From NCBI GenBank assembly GCA_020026395.1, contig JAHHQM010000001.1, positions 186,001 to 250,000 on the forward strand: a stretch of DNA of 64,000 bases, read 5' to 3'. Positions 26,978-35,977 of the stretch are shown piece after piece. A program made the position numbers and the translations under genes. The stretch's first letter is position 1; the number at the start of each line of letters is the position of its first letter. This DNA is from Alistipes sp. Lineage in GTDB: Bacteria > Bacteroidota > Bacteroidia > Bacteroidales > Rikenellaceae. The notes below the pieces were generated by a model. It did no database searches. It was given only the letters and a program-made list of their open reading frames with translations, and was not told the DNA's origin.

Positions 26978-28279
26978 TTAATCCCGAATTTCCCCCATCA
27001 AATCCTGAGAATCGTCCATTTCGCCCAATTTCACGCGGCAAATCGTATTGACGCGCTCACGCTGGTAGGGGGCTTTCACACGGATGTAGTTACCCGTATA
27101 TCCAAACATCATACCTTCGCGGCGCGTGCTTTCGAACAGCACGTCCTGCTCCGTGCCGATGCCTTTCCGGCAGAACGAAGCGTGGAGGCGTTGGCAGAGT
27201 TCCTCCAATCGGGCGACACGTTCGGTTTTCACGGAATCCTGTACCTTGTCGGGAAAATCGGCGGCGGGAGTACCCGGACGCTCCGAGAAGGGGAACACGT
27301 GCAGGAAGGCGGGTTCGAGCCCCTCCAAAAAGTCGTACGACGCCTGGAAATCCTCGTCCGTTTCGCCCGGAAAACCGACAATGACGTCGATGCCGATGAA
27401 GGCGTCGGGCATCAGGCGCTTGACCGTGTGGATGCGGTCGGCGAATTTGGCGGTCGTGTAGCGGCGGCGCATCCGGTGGAGGATCTTGTCGCATCCGCAC
27501 TGGAGCGGAATGTGGAAATGGTGCTGGAATTTGGGCGAGGCGACGCAGAATTCGATGATCTCGTCCGTCAGAAGGTTCGGTTCGATGGACGAAATGCGGT
27601 AGCGCTCGATGCCCTCGACTTCGTTCAGCGCACGCAACAGGTCGATGAACTTTTCGCCCGTCGTGCGTCCGAAATCACCCGTATTGACACCCGTGATGAC
27701 GATCTCTTTCTGGCCTGCGGCGGCGATTTTCTCGGCCTCTCGCACCAGGTCGGCAATCGGCAGGTTGCGGCTCGATCCGCGGGCGTAGTGAATCGTGCAA
27801 TAGGCACAGCAGTAGTCACATCCGTCCTGCACCTTGAGGAAGGCACGCGTGCGGTCACCGCTCGAAAAAGCGGCGAAGAACGACGTGATCGAATCGGTAT
27901 CGCAACTGTATACGTTTTGGACGCGTCCCCGTTCGATCAATTCGAGTACGCGGCGGTAGAGGTCACCCTTGAAATTGTTGCCCAGGACGATGTCCACGCC
28001 TTCGATGTCGGCGATTTCCTGGGGTTTGAGCTGTGCGTAACAACCCGTCACGGCAATGATCGCCTGCGGATTGCGGCGATGGAGTTTGCGGATCAGGTTG
28101 CGGCATTTCTTGTCGGCATGTTCGGTCACCGAACAGCTGTTTATGACGAAAATATCGGCGTCGGCCGGAGGAGCAACGCGGACGAAACCGCCTTGTTCAA
28201 AGGTTCTTGCAAGGGTCGAACTCTCCGAAAAGTTGAGTTTGCATCCGAGTGTGTGGAAACTTACTCTGCGAGGTTGCAT
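26978..28279 (-). CDS. mtaB: tRNA t6A37 methylthiotransferase MtaB
   Basis: The frame is open to 28459, but the first 60 residues are low-complexity and overlap the divergent promoter region. The start at 28279 (MQPRRVSFHTLGCKLN) gives 433 residues, normal for MtaB. The N-terminal UPF0004 domain has its three cluster cysteines in TLGCKLN, INSCSVTEHADKKC and VTGCYAQ. The radical SAM motif CDYCCAYC (CxxxCxxC) binds the second [4Fe-4S] cluster, and the last about 65 residues form a TRAM RNA-binding domain. The enzyme converts t6A to ms2t6A at position 37 of ANN-decoding tRNAs. SVTEHADKKC and the GCKLN form are those of MtaB rather than MiaB, which is encoded separately at 53797-55152. Confidence 0.93.
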   Translation of the reverse strand: MQPRRVSFHTLGCKLNFSESSTLARTFEQGGFVRVAPPADADIFVINSCSVTEHADKKCRNLIRKLHRRNPQAIIAVTGCYAQLKPQEIADIEGVDIVLGNNFKGDLYRRVLELIERGRVQNVYSCDTDSITSFFAAFSSGDRTRAFLKVQDGCDYCCAYCTIHYARGSSRNLPIADLVREAEKIAAAGQKEIVITGVNTGDFGRTTGEKFIDLLRALNEVEGIERYRISSIEPNLLTDEIIEFCVASPKFQHHFHIPLQCGCDKILHRMRRRYTTAKFADRIHTVKRLMPDAFIGIDVIVGFPGETDEDFQASYDFLEGLEPAFLHVFPFSERPGTPAADFPDKVQDSVKTERVARLEELCQRLHASFCRKGIGTEQDVLFESTRREGMMFGYTGNYIRVKAPYQRERVNTICRVKLGEMDDSQDLMGEIRD

Positions 28280-28308
28280 GGAATGTCTTGTGTATGTGTT
28301 TAACAAGG

Positions 28309-28339
28309 CGAAAGTACAAAAAAAAGCAGGTGTGTCAAA
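28309..28339 (-). promoter_or_regulatory. Promoter of mtaB
   Basis: On the minus strand a -33 TTTG (28339-28336) is followed after 19 bases by TACTTTCG (28316-28309), one mismatch from TAnnTTTG. It is about 30 bases upstream of the chosen mtaB start. Confidence 0.5.
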
Positions 28340-28432
28340 ATATTGACCCCAGATTTCCCTGCTTGGGGGCTTCAAAGGCGGCTTTTGCGTGTTTTTCGGG
28401 GGTGGCGGATGGTGAAAAACCGAAAAAAAAAC

Positions 28433-28440
28433 TATCTTTG
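28433..28440 (+). promoter_or_regulatory. -7 element of the ABC permease gene
   Basis: TATCTTTG is a perfect match. The start codon at 28459 is only 18 bases further, so the leader would be about 10-12 bases long. Confidence 0.6.
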
Positions 28441-28458
28441 CACGATAAATTCTTTGCA

Positions 28459-29301
28459 ATGGGATTTTTTGAAGATTTGCTCCAATATAATTACCTGCTC
28501 AACGCCCTTCTGGCGTCGGTTTTTTCGGGTATTACCTGCGGAATCATAGGTACTTACATCGTTTGCCGACGGACGGTTTTCCTGGCGGGTGGCATCACCC
28601 ACGCATCGTTCGGAGGACTGGGTATCGCTCTTTTTCTGGGAGTGAATCCGATTCTCGGCGCGTTGTTTTTTGCCGTGATGGCCTCGCTCGGCATCGAATG
28701 GGCGGGAAATCGGGGACGCATCCGCGAAGATTCGGCCATCGGCATCGTCTGGTCGGTCGGAATGGCCGTCGGTGCACTGTTTATGAGCCTGCGCCCGGGC
28801 TATGCGGGCGGACTTTCGGCCGTGCTGTTCGGCAGTATCGTCACGGTGACGCCCGTCGATGTGAAGGCGCTGGCCGTTCTGACGGGCATCATTCTGGTGG
28901 GCAGTGCGGTGTGGTTGCGTCCGGTGATCTACACGGCTTTCGACCGCGATTTCTCCGTCAGCCGCGGAATCCATACCCAATGGCTGTCGTATCTGATGGC
29001 CGCCCTGATCGCCATTACGATCGTACTCTCGATCCGAATCATGGGTATTGTCCTTCTGATGTCGCTTGTCACGATGCCCGTAGTCATTGTAAATCAGCTC
29101 TCAAAGTCCTATCGCACGATTGTGTGGGGGGCACCTGTGGTGGCCGTCGCGGCCAACGTGGCGGGACTGATGATCAGTTATAATTATGAAGTTCCGTCGG
29201 GAGCAACCATAATATTTATCCTTACGATCGTGCTTATTTGCGTAAAAATATTAACTTTGCACTACTCAAAACGAGACCTTTCGCATGAAAAGCATTCATA
29301 A
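28459..29301 (+). CDS. ABC-3 family metal transporter permease (ZnuB/MntB-like)
   Basis: The frame is open from 28249, but the added residues overlap the divergent mtaB leader and the promoter. The start MGFFEDLLQYNYLLNALLA at 28459 gives 280 residues, the family length. About eight or nine hydrophobic helices are visible, with the ABC-3 signatures CRRTVFLAGGITHASFGGLG and EDSAIGIVWSVGMAVGALFM. This is the inner-membrane channel for Zn2+, Mn2+ or Fe2+ import. No ATPase or metal-binding lipoprotein gene is adjacent, so the rest of the transporter is encoded elsewhere. The last 17 bases overlap the start of the LptF/G-like gene. Confidence 0.9.
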   Translation: MGFFEDLLQYNYLLNALLASVFSGITCGIIGTYIVCRRTVFLAGGITHASFGGLGIALFLGVNPILGALFFAVMASLGIEWAGNRGRIREDSAIGIVWSVGMAVGALFMSLRPGYAGGLSAVLFGSIVTVTPVDVKALAVLTGIILVGSAVWLRPVIYTAFDRDFSVSRGIHTQWLSYLMAALIAITIVLSIRIMGIVLLMSLVTMPVVIVNQLSKSYRTIVWGAPVVAVAANVAGLMISYNYEVPSGATIIFILTIVLICVKILTLHYSKRDLSHEKHS

Positions 29302-30757
29302 ATTTGTTTTAAAAGCCTACCTCGGCCCGATGATCCTCACGTTTTTCATCGTGATGTTCGTCCTGCTGATGAACTTCATGTGGCGCTATATCGACGAATT
29401 GGTCGGAAAGGGTCTCGATGCGGGCATCATCCTCGAATTGATCTCCTACGCCATGTGCAACATGATCCCGATGGGATTGCCGCTGGCGATGTTGTTGGCG
29501 GCCATCATGACGATGGGTAATCTGGGCGAAAACTTCGAGCTGCTGGCCATGAAGTCGGCAGGTATGTCGCTTGTGCAGATCACAAAACCGCTGATTATTC
29601 TGGTAAGTTGCATTTCGGTGGGTAGTTTCTTCATCGGAAACAATCTCGTGCCGTATGCCAACCGCAAGATGTTCAGCGTGTTGTTCGATATCCGCCAGCA
29701 GAAACAGGCGCTTGAATTCCGCGACGGACTCTTTTTCAACGGTATCCCCGACATGTCGATCCGTGTGGAGCATCAGGATCCCGAAAGCCACCTCCTGCAA
29801 AAGATTTTGATCTACGACAACCGCGCGGCCAACGGCAATATGAATACCGTGGTGGCCGATTCGGGGTATATCCGCCTGTCGGACGACAAACGCTATCTGA
29901 TGGTGACCCTGTTCCATGGGCAGACCTACGAACAGACGCGTAACAGCATGTGGTTCAACAAGAGTGGCCTTCGCCTCCACAGCTTCAAACGTGAGGATCA
30001 GATGATCGCGATGGACGGTTACGATATGGGTCGTACCGATGCCAATCTTTTCTCGAACAGCCGTACGAAGAACGTAAACGAATTGCAGCACGACATCGAC
30101 TCGCTGGAGATCACGGTGAATTCGGTGACGGCAAGCTCCTATGAACCCCTGTTGAAGGATCAGCTCTTCCTGCGCGATACGATGATTCTGCCGCAACCCG
30201 ACAGCGTCCGCGTCGACAAGAGCGGTTATGCCGATCTGATGGTGATGGATTCGCTGGAGATGTGCTCCATACGCAATAAGAACCGCGTGTGGGAGAAGGC
30301 CTGTCACATGGCCAAGAGCTCGCGCAATATGTTCTCGTTCGATGAAACGACGTCGAAGGATGCCCTGACGCAACTCTATATGAGTAAGGTCGAGTGGCAC
30401 AAGAAAATGTCGCTGCCCGTCTCCATCCTGATCTTCTTCCTGATCGGTGCACCGCTCGGTGCGATCATCCGTCGCGGTGGTCTGGGACTTCCGGTGGTGG
30501 TGTCGGTGATCTTCTTCGTGATCTACTATATGATCAGCCTTTCGGGTGAGAAATTTGCCAAGGAGGGGACTTGGGATGCGGTCTACGGTATGTGGCTCTC
30601 GACGTTTGTGCTGACGCCCATTGCCGTCTATCTGACCTACAAGGCCACGAACGACTCTGCACTGCTCGATTTCGACTGGTACAGCGGCCGCATCAAGGCT
30701 TTGGAAGAAAAATTAAAAGGAAAACTAAAAAACATAAAAAATAAAACGCTAACGTGA
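29285..30757 (+). CDS. LptF/LptG family lipopolysaccharide export permease
   Basis: 490 residues. Three N-terminal transmembrane helices (about 15-35, 55-80, 100-120) include the family patterns NFMWRYIDELVGKGL and GLPLAMLLAAIMTMGNLGEN, followed by a periplasmic beta-jellyroll (about 135-330) and three C-terminal helices (about 380-450: MSLPVSILIFFLIGAPLGAI). This is the YjgP/YjgQ fold that, with LptB, extracts LPS from the inner membrane and passes it to LptC/A. In Bacteroidetes such proteins are often encoded singly, so F versus G cannot be decided. It overlaps the upstream permease by 17 bases, and its TGA overlaps the ribBA ATG. Confidence 0.92.
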   Translation: MKSIHKFVLKAYLGPMILTFFIVMFVLLMNFMWRYIDELVGKGLDAGIILELISYAMCNMIPMGLPLAMLLAAIMTMGNLGENFELLAMKSAGMSLVQITKPLIILVSCISVGSFFIGNNLVPYANRKMFSVLFDIRQQKQALEFRDGLFFNGIPDMSIRVEHQDPESHLLQKILIYDNRAANGNMNTVVADSGYIRLSDDKRYLMVTLFHGQTYEQTRNSMWFNKSGLRLHSFKREDQMIAMDGYDMGRTDANLFSNSRTKNVNELQHDIDSLEITVNSVTASSYEPLLKDQLFLRDTMILPQPDSVRVDKSGYADLMVMDSLEMCSIRNKNRVWEKACHMAKSSRNMFSFDETTSKDALTQLYMSKVEWHKKMSLPVSILIFFLIGAPLGAIIRRGGLGLPVVVSVIFFVIYYMISLSGEKFAKEGTWDAVYGMWLSTFVLTPIAVYLTYKATNDSALLDFDWYSGRIKALEEKLKGKLKNIKNKTLT

Positions 30758-31995
30758 TGAGAAACGAATCAATGTTAAACAGTATAGAGGAGGTCCTCGA
30801 GGACTTCAGTCAGGGTAAGATCGTCATCATGGTCGATGACGAAGACCGTGAGAACGAGGGCGATTTCATTGTCGCCGCCGAGAAGATCACCCCCGAGATT
30901 GTCAATTTCATGCTTAAGGAGGGACGCGGTGTGCTGTGTGCACCTCTTTCCGAGGAGCGTTGCGCCGAGCTGGAATTGGATATGATGGAGCCGAACAACA
31001 CCTCGCTGCTCGGTACGCCGTTCACCGTGACGGTCGATCTGCTGGGTGAGGGTTGCACGACGGGTGTGTCGATCCACGACCGTTGCGCCACGATCCGTGC
31101 ACTGGCCAACCCCAACACCAAACCTTCGGATCTGGGTCGTCCGGGTCACATCAACCCCCTGCGTGCCCGTCAGAAGGGTGTATTGCGCCGTCCGGGTCAC
31201 ACCGAGTGTGCCATCGACCTGGCACGTCTTTGCGGTATGCAGCCCGTAGCCGCATTGATTGAGGTGATGAACGAGGATGGTACGATGGCGCGTCTGCCGC
31301 AGCTCGTGGAGAAAGCCAAGAAATTTGGCTTCAAGATCGGTTCGATCGCATCGCTGATCGAGTACCGTCTGAAGCAGGAGTCGATCATCGAGCGCGGTGA
31401 AACGGCCGACATGCCGACCGAGTGGGGGCACTTCAAGATCACGGCCTTCCGTCAGAAGAGCAACGGTCTGGAGCACCTGGCACTGACCAAGGGCGAATGG
31501 ACGGAGGACGAACCCGTACTGATCCGTGTACACTCGTCGTGTGCCACAGGTGATATCCTCGGTTCGTGCCGTTGCGATTGCGGTGCGCAGTTGCACGAGG
31601 CCATGAAGATGATCGAGAAGGAGGGTAAGGGTGCCATCGTTTACCTCAATCAGGAGGGACGCGGTATCGGCCTGTTCAACAAGATCCACGCCTACAAGTT
31701 GCAGGAGGAGGGTCTGGATACGGTGGATGCCAACATCGAGTTGGGCTTCCGTCCCGACGAGCGTGATTACGGTATCGGTGCAAGCATCATCCGCGATTTG
31801 GGCATTAAGCACATGCGTCTGATGACGAACAACCCCCTGAAACGTGCCGGATTGGAGGGTTACGGTCTTTCGATCGACGAGATCGTGCCGATCGTGATCG
31901 CCCCCAACAAATACAACCTCCACTACCTGGAGACGAAGGAGAACCGCATGCATCACCACCTCGGATTGTGCAAGAATCACAATTCGAAGTGCTAA
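30757..31995 (+). CDS. ribBA: Bifunctional 3,4-DHBP synthase / GTP cyclohydrolase II
   Basis: 412 residues from the ATG that overlaps the preceding stop (TGATG); an in-frame GTG at 30754 and a second ATG at 30772 are alternatives. The N-terminal RibB half has VDDEDRENEGDF and HINPLRARQKGVLRRPGHTE (His at the end of the ribulose-5-phosphate site). The C-terminal RibA half (from about 215) has VRIHSSCA-type residues, zinc cysteines in SCATGDILGSCRCDCGAQLH, and NQEGRGIGLFNKI. It supplies both precursors of riboflavin and so of FMN and FAD. A hairpin follows the gene. No FMN riboswitch is evident upstream, because the gene is coupled to the LptF/G gene. Confidence 0.96.
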   Translation: MRNESMLNSIEEVLEDFSQGKIVIMVDDEDRENEGDFIVAAEKITPEIVNFMLKEGRGVLCAPLSEERCAELELDMMEPNNTSLLGTPFTVTVDLLGEGCTTGVSIHDRCATIRALANPNTKPSDLGRPGHINPLRARQKGVLRRPGHTECAIDLARLCGMQPVAALIEVMNEDGTMARLPQLVEKAKKFGFKIGSIASLIEYRLKQESIIERGETADMPTEWGHFKITAFRQKSNGLEHLALTKGEWTEDEPVLIRVHSSCATGDILGSCRCDCGAQLHEAMKMIEKEGKGAIVYLNQEGRGIGLFNKIHAYKLQEEGLDTVDANIELGFRPDERDYGIGASIIRDLGIKHMRLMTNNPLKRAGLEGYGLSIDEIVPIVIAPNKYNLHYLETKENRMHHHLGLCKNHNSKC

Positions 31996-32020
31996 TTTGC
32001 AATCGGTTACAGTTTGTTTT

Positions 32021-32055
32021 GCACGGTTCCGATTCCTGTCGAGTCGGGACCGTGC
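32021..32055 (+). terminator. Hairpin between ribBA and fmt (weak or atypical terminator)
   Basis: GCACGGTTCCGA (32021-32032) pairs with TCGGGACCGTGC (32044-32055) with one wobble. No T-run follows, so it may only attenuate or stabilise the transcript. Confidence 0.5.
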
Positions 32056-32079
32056 ACTCATTAAAAGGAACTTGAAAAA

Positions 32080-33048
32080 ATGATGAATCCGAAAGATTTA
32101 CGCATCGTGTTCATGGGAACACCCGAATTTGCCGTACCTTCGCTCAAGGCGTTGGTTGAGGGCGGGTATCATGTGGTTGCGGTGGTGACCGTACCCGACA
32201 AACCCGCAGGTCGCGGTCAGAAGGTGCACGAAAGCGATGTGAAGGTGGCAGCCAAGGAGCTGGGACTGCCCATTCTGCAACCCGTCAAGTTGCGCGATCC
32301 CGAATTTGTGGAGGCGATGAAGGCTTTGAATCCCGACCTGGGTATCGTCATCGCATTCCGTATGTTGCCCGAGGTGATTTGGGCAATGCCCCGTTTCGGT
32401 ACGTTCAATCTGCACGCTTCGTTGTTGCCCGAATACCGCGGTGCCGCCCCGATCAACTGGGCTATCATCAACGGCGAGAAGAAGACGGGCGTGACGACCT
32501 TCCTGTTGAACCACGAGATCGACAAGGGTGCAATCCTGTGTCAGGAGGAGCTGGCGATCGGCGAGGAGGATAACGTGGGCGTGGTGTACGACCGTCTGAT
32601 GACGATAGGCGAGCGCCTTGTGCCGCATACGGTCGATCTGATCGCCGCGGGGGAGATCCATCCCGTGGAGCAGAACGGCGTGGATGAGGCCAAATTGAAA
32701 TCCGCTCCGAAAATCTTCAAGGAGGATTGCCGCATCGACTGGACGCGTCCGGGTCGCGAGATCGTTAATTTCGTGCGGGGATTGTCGCCGTACCCCGCAG
32801 CCTGGGGTGCGATGCGTTCGGAGGACGGAAAGGAGACTTCGGTGAAGATCTTCTCGGCACATTTCGAACCGTGTGCCCACAACCGCGAGTGCGGTCTGAT
32901 CGAGAGCGACTGCCGCACGATGATCCGCGTGGCTTGCAGCGACGGATGGATCACGCTGGACGAATTGCAGCTGGCCGGAAAACGCCGTCTTCCCGTGCGC
33001 GAACTCCTGCTCGGATTCCGCGATGTATTGCAGTGTCGATTTGAATAA
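32080..33048 (+). CDS. fmt: Methionyl-tRNA formyltransferase
   Basis: 322 residues. The N-terminal Rossmann domain starts IVFMGTPEFAVPSLKALV and has the formyl-transfer segment FNLHASLLPEYRGAAPINWA, whose Asn and His are catalytic, plus HEIDKGAI with the catalytic Asp. The C-terminal OB-like domain covers about residues 205-320 (RIDWTRPGREIVNFVRGLSP). The enzyme formylates Met-tRNAfMet for initiation. Start at ATG 32080; the next codon is also ATG, and a purine-rich AAAAGGAA precedes it. The usual def partner is not adjacent. The following membrane protein gene starts 11 bases later. Confidence 0.97.
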   Translation: MMNPKDLRIVFMGTPEFAVPSLKALVEGGYHVVAVVTVPDKPAGRGQKVHESDVKVAAKELGLPILQPVKLRDPEFVEAMKALNPDLGIVIAFRMLPEVIWAMPRFGTFNLHASLLPEYRGAAPINWAIINGEKKTGVTTFLLNHEIDKGAILCQEELAIGEEDNVGVVYDRLMTIGERLVPHTVDLIAAGEIHPVEQNGVDEAKLKSAPKIFKEDCRIDWTRPGREIVNFVRGLSPYPAAWGAMRSEDGKETSVKIFSAHFEPCAHNRECGLIESDCRTMIRVACSDGWITLDELQLAGKRRLPVRELLLGFRDVLQCRFE

Positions 33049-33059
33049 TTCAACGAAAA

Positions 33060-33941
33060 ATGGAAAATAAAGCAATTACAAAGAGATATTGGATGAAGTC
33101 CATCGTCTCTTTCCTTTTGGTGTTGTTCACCATGCCGCTGGGACACGCACTGATGATCCTGATGGAACACCTCCTGCCGGGCGACATGCTCCATACGGCG
33201 GCCTTCCTGATCGGATTGGTCGGCTTCCTGATGGTCGTCATCGGCGTCTTTGTCAAGGGCGATACCCGCCAGACGCTGTGGGGACTGTTCGGCGGTCTGC
33301 TGTTTTGGACGGGATGGGTCGAATTCGTCTATATGTATTACGCCAACCGATTCGGCGTCATGCCCGAACTCGATCCCGTGACGGGCGAGGTCATCACCCG
33401 ACCCGAATACCTGATCATGCCCTCGTCGTTCGGCTTCTTCGTGATGTTCCTCACGATCTACATTTTCTCGATCCGTTCGGGATGCCGATTCTTCATCTGG
33501 TGTCAGAAGAAACTCTTCGGCAAACGCCGTGAGACGATCGTCGTACAACCCATCACGCGTCACACCTCGATCATCACCTTTATGGAGTTGAATATGATGA
33601 TGTGGGCGTGCTACCTGTTGCTGATGTTCTGCTACGACGATAATTTCCTGGGCGAACATCACCCCCTGACGATTGCCACGGGTGTGGGCTGTTTCATCGG
33701 CTCGCTCTTCATCTTCAAACGCCAGTTGCAGCTTGCGTCGTGGGGTGCGAATATCCGCATGGCCGTGGCTACGGTCATCATCTTCTGGACGCCTGTCGAG
33801 ATTCTCGGCCGTCTGGATTTCTTCAGCGAGATCTGGGTCGAGCCGATGGAGCACGTGACCGAAATGTCGATCATCCTGGCCGCGTTCCTGGCTCTGCTGA
33901 TCTATCTGCTGGTTATGGCACGTAAAACACACAATTCATAG
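33060..33941 (+). CDS. Polytopic membrane protein of unknown function
   Basis: 293 residues with about seven hydrophobic helices (residues about 14-34, 43-65, 72-92, 123-140, 173-191, 205-222, 236-253, and 271-288; the exact number is uncertain). I recognise no family motif. It starts 11 bases after fmt and its TAG shares the final G with the GTG start of the sulfatase gene (TAGTG), an arrangement typical of translational coupling. The pairing suggests a role near the sulfatase, for instance in its export or in handling its product, but nothing in the sequence proves it. No charged catalytic motif stands out except the loop ELDPVTGEVITRPE. Confidence 0.7.
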   Translation: MENKAITKRYWMKSIVSFLLVLFTMPLGHALMILMEHLLPGDMLHTAAFLIGLVGFLMVVIGVFVKGDTRQTLWGLFGGLLFWTGWVEFVYMYYANRFGVMPELDPVTGEVITRPEYLIMPSSFGFFVMFLTIYIFSIRSGCRFFIWCQKKLFGKRRETIVVQPITRHTSIITFMELNMMMWACYLLLMFCYDDNFLGEHHPLTIATGVGCFIGSLFIFKRQLQLASWGANIRMAVATVIIFWTPVEILGRLDFFSEIWVEPMEHVTEMSIILAAFLALLIYLLVMARKTHNS

Positions 33942-35479
33942 TGAAAAAAGGACACAAATACGGATGGGGCGTTGCGTTCACGGCGGGACTTCTGGCGGGA
34001 TGTGCCGCGGAGAAGAATCCCGAGGAGCGGATGAACATTTTGTTCATCATGTCGGACGACCACGCCTTGCAGGCTGTCAGTGCCTGTGGCGGTAAGCTGG
34101 TGCCGACGCCCAACATCGACCGCATTGCGCGGGACGGTGTGGTTTTCGAGAACAGTTTCGTGGCAAACTCGATCAGCGGGCCGAGCCGTGCCTGTATGCT
34201 GACCGGAAAACACAGCCATGCCAACGGATTCCGCAACAACGAGGATGTGTTTGACGGTCATCAGCCGACCTTCCCCGCCATCCTGCATAAGGCGGGCTAT
34301 CAGACGGCGCTGATCGGCAAGTGGCACCTGGGATCGCGTCCCGAGGGGTTCGACCATTGGGATATTCTCGACGGACAGGGCGATTACTACAATCCCACGT
34401 TTATTTGTGACGGCGATACGCTGCGCCGTGAAGGCTATGTGACCCGATTGACGGCCGATTTGGCCATGAAGTGGCTCGATCACCGCGACAAGAACCGTCC
34501 CTTCTGCCTTTTGATGCACAACAAGGCGCCGCACCGCATCTGGATGCCCGCCATCGAGGATCTCGGATCGTCGGATTCGATCTCGTTCCCCGTGCCCGAA
34601 ACTTTCTACGACAATTACGAGCAACGCCGTGCCGCAGGGTTGCAGGAGATGTCCGTTGCCCGCGATATGGATCTGATCTACGACCTGAAACTCGACCCCG
34701 GGGTGGCTACGGGACGCAAGGATCTGATGCAGTGGGCAAAGGCGGCGGTGGATCGTATGTCACCCGAAGACCGCAAGGCCTGGGATGCCTACTACGACCG
34801 CCGTTCGGAGGAGTTCGCCGAATTGAACCTTTCGGGAAAGGAGCTTGCCGAGTGGAAGTTGCAGTGCTACCTGAAAGACTACACGAGCGTGATCCGTTCG
34901 GTGGATCGCAATGTGGGTCGTGTGTTGGATTACCTCAAGGAAAACGGCCTGGATCAGAATACGCTGGTGGTGTATACCTCCGATCAGGGCTTCTATATGG
35001 GCGAACACGGCTGGTTCGACAAACGATTCATGTATGAGGAGTCGTTCCGTACGCCGTTGTTGATGCATCTGCCGCAGGGGAAGCACGGCGTGATCCAGCA
35101 ACCCGTGCAGAACATCGACTATGCGCCGACCTTCCTGGAGCTTGCGGAATTGCCCGTTCCGTCCGATATGCACGGTTGCTCGCTTCTGCCTTTGCTGAAG
35201 GGCGAAGAGCCGACCTATTGGCGTCAAACGCTCTACTACCATTTCTACGAATATCCGGGTGAGCACGCCGTAAGACGTCACGAGGGTGTTCGCAGCGAGC
35301 GCTATAAGCTGATCCGTTTCTACGGGGATGAGGAGCATTGGGAATTCTACGATCTGAAGAACGATCCCCACGAGTTGCAGAACCTCATCAACAATCCCGA
35401 CTATCAGCGGTTGATCATAGAGGCCAAGTCCGAACTCAAACGCTTGAAGCGTCAGTATCAGGCACCCGACGTACATTAA
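33941..35479 (+). CDS. Lipoprotein sulfatase, S1 family, serine type (GlcNAc-6-sulfatase-like)
   Basis: 512 residues from a GTG start; this start gives a lipoprotein signal with lipobox LLAGC, while the next ATG would remove it. N-terminal metal ligands are in NILFIMSDDHA. The formylglycine site reads SISGPSRACMLTGK, so the residue to be modified is Ser79 (S-x-P-S-R type), which needs an anaerobic sulfatase-maturating enzyme; none is in this window. Further sulfatase signatures are GKWHLGSRPEGFDHW, HNKAPHRIWMP and VVYTSDQGFYMGEHGWFDKR with the Asp/Gln metal ligands. The HNKAPHR motif and overall size suggest the group containing GlcNAc-6-O-sulfatases, active on mucin or sulfated N-glycans. 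Substrate is inferred. Confidence 0.9.
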   Translation: MKKGHKYGWGVAFTAGLLAGCAAEKNPEERMNILFIMSDDHALQAVSACGGKLVPTPNIDRIARDGVVFENSFVANSISGPSRACMLTGKHSHANGFRNNEDVFDGHQPTFPAILHKAGYQTALIGKWHLGSRPEGFDHWDILDGQGDYYNPTFICDGDTLRREGYVTRLTADLAMKWLDHRDKNRPFCLLMHNKAPHRIWMPAIEDLGSSDSISFPVPETFYDNYEQRRAAGLQEMSVARDMDLIYDLKLDPGVATGRKDLMQWAKAAVDRMSPEDRKAWDAYYDRRSEEFAELNLSGKELAEWKLQCYLKDYTSVIRSVDRNVGRVLDYLKENGLDQNTLVVYTSDQGFYMGEHGWFDKRFMYEESFRTPLLMHLPQGKHGVIQQPVQNIDYAPTFLELAELPVPSDMHGCSLLPLLKGEEPTYWRQTLYYHFYEYPGEHAVRRHEGVRSERYKLIRFYGDEEHWEFYDLKNDPHELQNLINNPDYQRLIIEAKSELKRLKRQYQAPDVH

Positions 35480-35500
35480 TCTTCGGGGGCGTAAATAACG

Positions 35501-35533
35501 AAAGGGCTGATCCCACTCGGGGGTCAGCCCTTT
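35501..35533 (+). terminator. Terminator after the sulfatase gene
   Basis: AAAGGGCTGATCCC pairs with GGGGTCAGCCCTTT with a short ACTCG loop. It lies about 20 bases after the stop. Confidence 0.85.
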
Positions 35534-35599
35534 CTCCTTTCGTTCTGTTCGAGGCAATTCGTATGTTTCGGTCGGCGTTCGGTGCGCTGGCATTACTCG

Positions 35600-35956
35600 A
35601 ATTGTCTATTTCTTTTGTACGTGAGTCAAGAAATCTGTAACCAAGTTCAACAAATAGTGAGAACTTTCCAGATTTAAGATACCAAGCTAAACCTGCATCG
35701 TAAGTAGTACGCTTCAATCAGGACTGCCAAGACTTTGTGCTGCTTTTACGCACATCAAGTGAATGGTTGCCATTGCTGTGATTAAGTAATTTAACGTTTA
35801 TACCTTAAACTTGCTCCGTTAGAGTAGATCCTTGCTCCCTTATTTAAAAATAATGAAGATATTAGCTAGAGGGATTATATCCACACGTAATTTGAAAGAG
35901 AGGTCTAATGGAATTTTGTCGTTATTTTGAATTCCGGTTCCTTGAGATGCAATATA
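35600..35956 (-). pseudogene. Decayed outer membrane beta-barrel fragment
   Basis: On the minus strand, pieces of one barrel-like protein appear in different frames. First comes YIASQGTGIQNNDKIPLDLS through FKLRVDIIPLANIF (about 35956-35842), then ARIYSNGASLRYKR (about 35838-35797), then GINVKLLNHSNGNHSLDV, a TGA stop, and TTYDAGLAWYLKSGKFSLF ending in ELGYRFLDSRTKE (to about 35620). Two frame changes plus a stop in about 110 residues indicate a dead gene. The strand-turn and terminal aromatic pattern suggest an outer membrane barrel C terminus. The AT-rich composition differs from all flanking genes, and no start or signal peptide remains. Assignment to a family is not possible by eye. Confidence 0.45.
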
Positions 35957-35977
35957 CTAAGCCTGGAAAAGTATAAA

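Noticed and set aside
28280..28459. N-terminal extension of mtaB
   Set aside because: Low-complexity Pro/Lys residues overlapping the divergent promoter; the conserved MtaB start is at 28279.
32021..32079. Possible riboswitch between ribBA and fmt
   Set aside because: The sequence is a simple hairpin downstream of ribBA; no FMN or other riboswitch consensus is visible.
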